A program made the position numbers and the translations under genes. A stretch of DNA of 64,000 nucleotides from Acanthaster planci (lineage: Eukaryota; Echinodermata; Asteroidea; Valvatida; Acanthasteridae): NCBI RefSeq assembly GCF_001949145.1, contig NW_019091419.1, positions 581,476 through 645,475 of the forward strand. The letters are read 5' to 3'. Position 1 is the stretch's first letter. Every line of letters starts with the position of its first letter. The notes under the pieces were generated by a model that saw only the letters and a program-made list of their open reading frames with translations, made no database searches and was not told the DNA's origin. Shown in pieces: positions 57,404 to 64,000 of the stretch.

Positions 57404-60400
57404 CTGTAAAAGAAACCAAAGCAGTGAAAACATCCATCACTACAGCAAAAGCAACATCTCCACACTCAGTAACAACCCTACCAACACAACCATTTACTTG
57501 TTTGAAAAGGGCAATGGACAATATATTATTGTTCTTATTAAGTATTATTTTTAATTTTAAAAGGAGGTAAATGTGCCATATTATTTTTATTGCACGCAGA
57601 TGGAAGCCTAGGAGCACACTTTAAATGTTTATGTTTTCTTTGCAAATCATTTCAGCACCCTTAGAATTATCTTTAAATCAATTGCCATGAAATCCCGAGT
57701 TCAATAAAAGGGGTACTTGTGAGCTTTCACAATTCTGGACGCTGTTTTCTACCAACCCTTTACCATTGCAAGAAACAAATACAAGCTAAAGTCACCCCGA
57801 CATTTCAATTGATTTGAAGTTGTGACTCCCATTTTTTAATCTGGGCAAAAGATCCTCAGGACTTTCTCTAATGTTTAAAAGACAAAAGTAAAATACCCTG
57901 CAGATGGATAAAAATGTGCATTTAGCTACCACACAGAACAAACTCAGTGCACCAAGGCCCTGAAAGTTGCTGTTAAAGCAGGAAGTGTGACCAGCCCTGA
58001 ATGGCAACAGATTCATTCATCAAATGCAGGCCCTGAAAATGTCTTCAATCTTCACCTGGCCCACTCGCTGCACTACTGCGGGGCTGGCCTGGGCCTGAGA
58101 GGTCGTGACCCTTTGGACTCTGACCTGCTGTAGTTGCTGTGGTGTCAGCCCGCTAACCTGCTGGGACAGGCGTTGCCGTTGGCTGTTCGTTGTCTGTACA
58201 ACCTGTTGAATGAAGATTCAAATTTTGCTGTACAACTTTGTCTAATCAGTACTAGTAATTTAAGCATCACTTGTTCTGGAGCCACATCTAAGTTGAAATT
58301 TTCTGAGGTTCGAATGTCATGACTGTGTTCAACAGCTGAAAAAAGCAAACAAATCTCTATAGAGACTGCTAATGCACAAAATGCACTGTAGCTGAAATAG
58401 AAATAATGCATTTGTTAACAAAGTGAAAGTCTAAACAAGAACAAGTCCAGATGCACCTCTGAGTTATGAAAAATATAAATTTGAAGAAAGTCCTTCAAGC
58501 ACTTTGCGCCAGGGGCATTTATGAATGTTAATGATGCTGGGATGGGATAATTTTCTTTTTTCAAAATTCTTTGAAAATTCATATCTTCATTTACTGGACA
58601 CTTACACCCACACAAAGGACTGTCTGGTTTCTACTCTAATCTGACAGACAACATCTATTGACGCTGGAGTATTTCAGCCAGGCCTGCCGCCTTGTAAAAA
58701 AGACCAGATTGTGCAGTGTTACATAATTTTCTGTTGTTCACAAAACTGGCACAGTGCGCTGCTGACCTCTTTTCAATAGGGGCCAGACTAGCATGCAGCA
58801 GTACTGTGTGGCTCAACGCTGTGGTTGTGGAGCACTTTTGTCCCTGGTGGCAAGTTGTTAAGGTATTTTAATACTCCATGCCATTTGGCTCGTTACTAAT
58901 GGGCTGAAAAGTTCCAAGACCAGCGAAATGAATCTTGGTGACTGCTTCTGATGGGTATGCGAGTCATCAAAGTTGCAATGTCTTCGAAGTTCGGAAACTT
59001 GAGGAAAAAACACTCCTCTGATCAAATGGAAATTTTTGGTTTTCCAACCCCTTGCCTTAAAAAACATCATGGTGCAAAGTTGCCCTAATCAGAGACCTGG
59101 TGCAGCTCTTACAGAGTCCCCTAGACTCTACGCCACCACACTTCCCAAACAATAGTTCTCTTAAAAAGTAAAAATTATTTCAAGACATTTTTAACCCCCA
59201 AAACATATGATGTATAGTAGAAGCTGTGAGTTTAATATCATACTGACAAATGAACAATGAGGCTTGGGCACTTTTCTAATACTTGGCTTTGTCTCAGTCT
59301 CAGGCTTCCACTCTAAAAATGGATCCCACAATACTCAGATTAATCATTTGCTGCCAGGTTCAATTAAAATAGCCGTGCACAAATACAAGCGTTTTTCATG
59401 ATTTTCCGTTTTCAAAATTCTTAAAAAATTCATTACTTCATTTACTGGACGTTTACACCCACACCAATGACTGTCTGGTGTCTAATCTTATCTGACAGGC
59501 AACTATTGACACTTGTATATTTCAGCCAGGCCTGCTGCCTTGTAAAGAGAGCCCAGATTGTGCTGCGTTGTGTAATTTTCTTTTGTTCTCGAAACCACAG
59601 CTGGTACAGTGCACTCCTGACATCTTTTTGAAAGGGGCCAGGTTGGTGCGCAGTGGTATTGTGTTGCTCAGCACTGCAGCGCTGGAGAGCTTTTGTCAGT
59701 GATTGTAATCCTTCGTATTAAATGCCACAAATAGTGGTATAGTGTTTCAAAAATAGGACAGATTACCTCCGCTATTGACAACTGAAAAATATTCTTCAAG
59801 TCCCAGCAGGTCGGTCTTTTGTTCAGAGAGCGGTCTTTTGTGACAAGACCCGGCTCCTTTGTCGGATTTTGGGCCCCCTAGCTATGCGTACAAACATAAA
59901 GTACCCGATCCCTGGTCCCCCCGGCGAAAAGTGGGTTAGATAGAAATACTTTAAAATTTGCCTCTGTTTTGCATGCTTTTCTATGTTCCGGTGGCACTAT
60001 GCAACTTCTTGATCAACCGTCTTTAAAGTGGGTGGGGTGGGGGGGGATGTGTGTAAAAACCAGGTCAAGCCTGAGATGGAGATGAAGCAGATAACTGGAT
60101 AAACCCCCAGAGTATCCTGAGGTCAAGTGGCCTGACCAACACTGAAAAATTCTCATTGGGTACCTGACTGGCGAGTGAGCCTGTGACGGCCACTGAGACG
60201 GAGGGGGTACTGATCCTGATCTGGGCTGGGCTGATGGTGCCCGAGGCCCCCTGTAGCTGGGCCTGGCTGACCACTGCGCTGCCTGGCTGCATCTTCTGCT
60301 GGGCCAGCAGCTGCTGGGTCTTGACTGCCAGCTGCTGGAAGGAATGGAACGCAAACCAAACATTTGCGCTTGTGGTCAGGATTCCAATTATGTGCAGGTG

Positions 60401-63397
60401 GTTCTTTTTGACGTCATTTGTAATCAGGGAAATCTTGTTGGCCACTTTCTTTCCATTTTCCATAGCACTACAATTCACTTGAACTTTGAGAAAAAGTAAC
60501 ATATTGCAGCTTCCGATGGCTGGAGAAAATGTTATCAAGGAAATTCAGCATTCAGTATCTTGAGTTGGTCTTAAACATTAGTTGAAGACTGGCTAAGCGT
60601 ATATTTATTCCCATTCATAAATTCCCCTTTTTTCTAGTCAGAGAGTTAAAAGAAGTCAATACATGATGGATTTCCAACAATTTTGTTCTAGAATTTTCAT
60701 TTTCCCTAAACACCCCTGTCCATTTTATGGTATATTCCTTGTGCAAGTTGTCAAAAAAAAATCTCTTTATATGGACTTGGTGTGTGCATGGTGAGCCAAG
60801 TGCACACAGACTCTTGACCACTCGGAGTTGCTTAACTGTTTTGTATCCAGGTGCTTTAAGCAGTGGCCATAATCGCTTCTCAGCGGGCAATAAGAAATGT
60901 AAATACACGGTCAAGCTGCACGTTGTTGAATATGGAAACTGTCCGAGGAATTTATGAATGGACATTCAAAGTCCCATGTGAATCTCTCATTCTGTGTTGT
61001 GTGAAAACACTCTTGGCAAAAGCAGACAGGGCTCACTTAGGAAGCTGTCTTGAGCAAGGCTCTAGCCCTTTCTACTTCACCCCCATGCCCAAACACACAC
61101 ATACAAAAGGAAACCACTCACCAACTGCTGCTGCTTGGCCTGGTGCTGCCCCTTCTGGGGCAAGTTGATCTTGGATACCATGCTAGGGAGGGTCAGGGGC
61201 TTCATGGGCAGTGTGGCTGCACTGCCAGTCTGCTGGGCCTGGCTCTGCTGGGCCGGGCCCTTGGGGGTACCTCCGCTGGCTGCCCCGGTGGAAGCCATTG
61301 CTGCGGGGCTGACTGTCAGCCCACTCAGGGTGATGTTCTTGATCCCGGCCACCGTGGTAAGGGGCACCGTGGTGATGGCGGCCGACGTCCTCTTCTGGAT
61401 CCGCTGGCTGGCCAAGAATTGGTGGCGCTTGAGCAAGGCCGTCAAGTCCTCATTCTTCATGGGGCGGGTCACGGTCTTGCCCCCTATCTGCACCTATGAG
61501 AAGTAAAATACATTGAAAATAGATACTTTACACAATTCACAAGGGATCTAGATTGTTAGGTTTGGTCACATTTACACAATCCATGAGAAAATCATGTAAT
61601 GTTGTAATAATTGCTGACTTGCCGCATTTGCTGATTGGGTGCCAAAACCTCCAATGCTATAAATATGGAGAGTGTTGGGCATGTGATGCTGATGCAGATA
61701 CACTTCCAAACAAATGCAAGGGAACTTTGGGTAGCTGGGGTGGTCATTCATCAATGCCAACTGACCTGTGCTCGTGGCTGGCCAGCCTGGGTTAGCTGTG
61801 GCTGGGCGAGGGTGGATGTGGCGCTGACTGCTGCAGCCACCTGGCTGACCGTCACGTTGCTGGTGGGCGGTTTTTGGCCAGACTGCAGCTGCTTCTGCAT
61901 GGCCTGAGCCTGGGCCTGGGCCTCTGCCTGGACTATCTTGGCCTGGGCTTGGGCCTGGGCTTGGGCATGTGCTTGGGCCTGAAGCTGGTGTTTGGCATCA
62001 AAGAGAAAAAGTGTAAGCTGAAGATGTGCGTAACATAGCACAATATCCCCATTATTAAAGACACGTTTTCCTCTCTTCGTATACTGACATTTCCCTGTTC
62101 CATTTATATGTATTCAGCATTTTTTATACATTCTCAAAAGAGTCGATGAAGAAATGCCTCGTATGTTTCCCAGAGTATCTGTTTTATGATTTCTACAAAA
62201 TGACACATGAGAGATGGAGCAATTAAAACAATCCAAATAAACCTCAAGAGGTAACTCAATACACTGGGGGTAATTGAAATTGTTCCAGTCTTGTTTGAAC
62301 ACTTTATATCATCGAATTTAAGACGGAAAACACAAGTTATAGGAGATTCTGTTTCTCGTTAAAGCCCTTTTTTTGGTAGTTACTGACCTTGATTTGTGCT
62401 TGTTGCTGTTGCTGTTGTTGGAGCAGGGCTTGCTGTTTTATGGCATGCTGCTTAATCAGACCGTAATTGGCTGCCAGCTTAGCTGTGTACATAAAGGATA
62501 GGATATACTTCAAATGACCTTTCGGAGACAAGCAAGGGCCCACGATAAACCACAGGACAGAACTGAAAAATGCTTCTTTTTAACTCACAAGCCTCTTGGA
62601 CAGCCAATCAGAGAGCAGCAGCGTACCTGTTATTGTGGCCGTGCCCGTGGGTGTACTCCTGGCCTGGCTGGCAGACCCCGCAGATGTGATGACTACCTGG
62701 GCCCCAGACGTGACGGGGGCACGGACCTGGCTGGTGATTATGCCTGCCGAGCTGGGCAGCGAGACGTGGGCAATGGTGGTACGCACTGCCTGGGCTCTTA
62801 CTACCTGTCCCAGTGAACTTGGAACCTTGTTAGGGAGAAAAAAAGGAAAAAAACTTAACAAATGCTAAATAATTAGCGTAACTTAATTTCATACTCAAGA
62901 ACTTCAGCACATTTGCAAACAAGAGCGTACTCCACAGCAAAATTTAAGAATACAGTGCAAACAATGAACACACTTACAGCGGTGATAGCAATGACATGAA
63001 GTGACAAAGAAATGAAGGTCAGTAGGCTTGCTTTTCATGGAGAAAGAGTGACTTTTTTTTAGATTTTTGCAACTGATAGTTCTGTAAAGTGTTTAGTGTC
63101 CAAGAAGGCATCCATCTACAGCAAATTGTTTAGGTTTATGACTGGACGCTTAGAATTACTAGATACAACACGTGTATCAGATGCACTTACGGTGGCCATG
63201 ACGGGTGTGGCCCCAGAGATGGTTGCCATGGTCCCCACCTGCTGTTGGCTCATGCGCTTGTTGATGTTGGCGAAGGAGTTGCCTGGGATGGCTGTCACCA
63301 CACCGGGGGTATTGACCACAATGCTATTGGCTCCGCCTGTTACGCGGATGGCCGTGGGGCCCAGCGCGGTGCGATTGATGGTGCCGGGGCCCGCTTG
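56312..63397 (-). CDS. EP400: EP400/domino orthologue, C-terminal eight exons (5' part outside the window)
   Basis: Eight exons with consensus splice borders: 63397-63191, 62825-62627, 62482-62388, 61984-61766, 61493-61122, 60334-60164, 58202-58056, 57403-56312. They join in one frame (all introns phase 0 except the phase 1 intron between 62627 and 62482) to about 831 residues. The product is Gln/Ala/Thr/Val-rich, with NSFANINKR, a QLLAQQ/QQKLLAQQQQ series, and a basic end (MRLRKPSNPSKE). In vertebrate EP400 the C-terminal tail after the SANT/Myb domain has the same composition, an INKR motif and a VRL-K-P-K end. EP400/domino is the SWI2/SNF2 ATPase scaffold that exchanges H2A.Z in the nucleus; its ATPase, HSA and SANT exons must lie upstream, beyond 64 kb. 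Identification rests on motifs and composition. Confidence 0.8.
58056..58202 (-). CDS. EP400: EP400-like exon (49 codons)
   Basis: Acceptor TTCAACAG, donor GTGAAG, phase 0. Encodes a Gln/Arg/Val-rich segment (QRQRLSQQVSGLTPQQLQQV) continuing the frame to the last exon. Confidence 0.8.
58550..58881. repeat. Intronic direct repeat, copy 1
   Basis: About 330 bases in the intron between the 60164-60334 and 58056-58202 exons, repeated 851 bases further on. Shared words are TTCATTTACTGGAC, TATTTCAGCCAGGCCTGC and GGGGCCAG. Confidence 0.8.
59400..59728. repeat. Intronic direct repeat, copy 2
   Basis: Counterpart of 58550-58881, same orientation, roughly 75-80% identical by eye. Confidence 0.8.
60164..60334 (-). 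CDS. EP400: EP400-like exon (57 codons)
   Basis: Acceptor CCTTCCAG, donor GTACCC (weak), phase 0. Encodes QLAVKTQQLLAQQKMQPG and a Ser/Ile/Val-rich segment. Confidence 0.8.
61122..61493 (-). CDS. EP400: EP400-like exon (124 codons)
   Basis: Acceptor CTCATAG, donor GTGAGT, phase 0. Begins with VQIGGKTVTRPMKNEDLTAL, a rare charged, probably helical block (LLKRHQFLASQRIQKRTS) in the otherwise low-complexity tail. A Ser/Thr/Pro-rich part and a KQQQL end follow. Confidence 0.85.
61766..61984 (-). CDS. EP400: EP400-like exon (73 codons, Gln-Ala repeat)
   Basis: Acceptor ACACCAG, donor GTCAGT, phase 0. Starts with a tandem Gln-Ala dipeptide run (AQAHAQAQAQAQA, then EAQAQAQA), then a Thr/Val-rich stretch (SNVTVSQVAAAVSATSTLAQ). 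Confidence 0.85.
62388..62482 (-). CDS. EP400: EP400-like exon (95 bases, polyglutamine)
   Basis: Acceptor TACACAG, donor GTCAGT. Completes the split codon and restores phase 0. Encodes KLAANYGLIKQHAIKQQALL followed by seven Gln encoded by mixed CAA/CAG. Confidence 0.8.
62627..62825 (-). CDS. EP400: EP400-like exon (199 bases)
   Basis: Acceptor AACAAG before 62825, donor GTACGC after 62627. Starts in phase 0 and ends after one base of a codon. Encodes a Val/Thr/Ala/Ser-rich, low-charge segment (GQVVRAQAVRTTIAHVSLPS). Confidence 0.8.
63191..63397 (-). CDS. EP400: EP400-like exon (69 codons, first one in the window)
   Basis: Acceptor TTTCCAG before 63397, donor GTAAGT after 63191, phase 0 on both sides. 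Encodes a Thr/Val/Gly-rich segment with GNSFANINKRMSQQQ, the most diagnostic motif (human EP400 has an F-x-x-INKR block in the same tail). Confidence 0.85.
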
Positions 63398-64000
63398 CTG
63401 GAAATGCGGAAATGGCAGCGAAATGGGAGTTGGTTGATTAGTGGAATGAGTGCAGACAGAAGCCTGAGGTCAGCGCAATGGAAAACCAAAAGCCTAACGT
63501 CCACAAAAGTTCTGACACAAAAAACAGGGAAACTCAGAGCTCGGCAAAGTTTGGGTCTGTCTTGACAGTTAGGATACCCTAAAAGGTTCACAAGATAATC
63601 TCAAATTGGGAATTTGTGCTACTTTACTAGAAGTACCATGCGAATAGTACAGTTGTGAAACTTCACCTAGGACCAATGCATGCTAACTGAAGAACAGCCA
63701 GTACCAGTTTGTCCACAATGGAAAGGGAATTTATTTTCATCAAAACACAGAGTCTGGCTATTACTACACAACTGAAATCTCCATCATTCCCTTCATAAGT
63801 TTCTACTAGCCTTGTCTCAAGGTGTCTACGCGGATTCACAGACTGAATTCCCGATGTGTGCAATAAACACAAGTATGAACTTGTTTGCGCATTGATTTCA
63901 TTGCTAGTACGGTGTACGTGTGAACGGCCAATGTCCTTACAGCGTGCGTGTGCTGTGCCGGCACGCCATAGCACTTGCAAGTATCGGTGCTGGCACGGGA
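63398..64000. other. Intron of the EP400-like gene
   Basis: No further exon was recognised before the window edge. Minus-strand frames here lack splice borders or Gln-rich composition. Confidence 0.5.

Overview
The window is eukaryotic nuclear DNA from an animal. The evidence is spliced exons with GT/AG borders, an intronless seven-transmembrane receptor gene, a tRNA-derived SINE, and remnants of BEL/Pao, DIRS, Gypsy, Penelope-like and non-LTR retroelements. The element mix, the frequent ACATGTACATGTA and TAGGCCTA words and the recurring AGGGCGCT word suggest an invertebrate deuterostome (echinoderm, hemichordate or amphioxus). That placement is an inference. The assembly is draft quality: there is one N at 1186 and a 260-base N run at 16659-16918.

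Layout. 1-1980 is the 5' part of a BEL/Pao-type element on the minus strand, present as two tandem copies joined at the single N. 1980-24200 has no convincing host gene. It holds two tRNA-like SINE modules, a TIR element with a 4-bp target duplication, two minisatellites, a SINE, a Penelope-like GIY-YIG fragment with its 3' tail, a pogo-like MITE, a ~608-bp tandem repeat, an 825-bp foldback palindrome and a ~200-bp MITE. 24200-25384 is a complete intronless class A GPCR. 25.4-28.7 kb is empty.

28.7-54 kb is a retroelement graveyard, nearly all on the minus strand. In order it contains a BEL/Pao pol remnant, a DIRS-like element split by a 5'-truncated non-LTR element, a truncated Gypsy (B), a long decayed Gypsy (A), a plus-strand Gypsy gag remnant with a tRNA-Trp-type primer site, a third Gypsy (C), a transposase-like fragment and another BEL/Pao fragment.

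56.3-63.4 kb carries the last eight exons of a minus-strand gene that I identify as the EP400/domino orthologue, the large SWI2/SNF2-family scaffold of the NuA4/TIP60 and SWR1-type chromatin complexes. Only the glutamine-rich C-terminal tail lies here. The ATPase and SANT exons must lie beyond 64 kb. The two host genes, GPCR and EP400, show no functional link; the rest is repeat-driven sequence.
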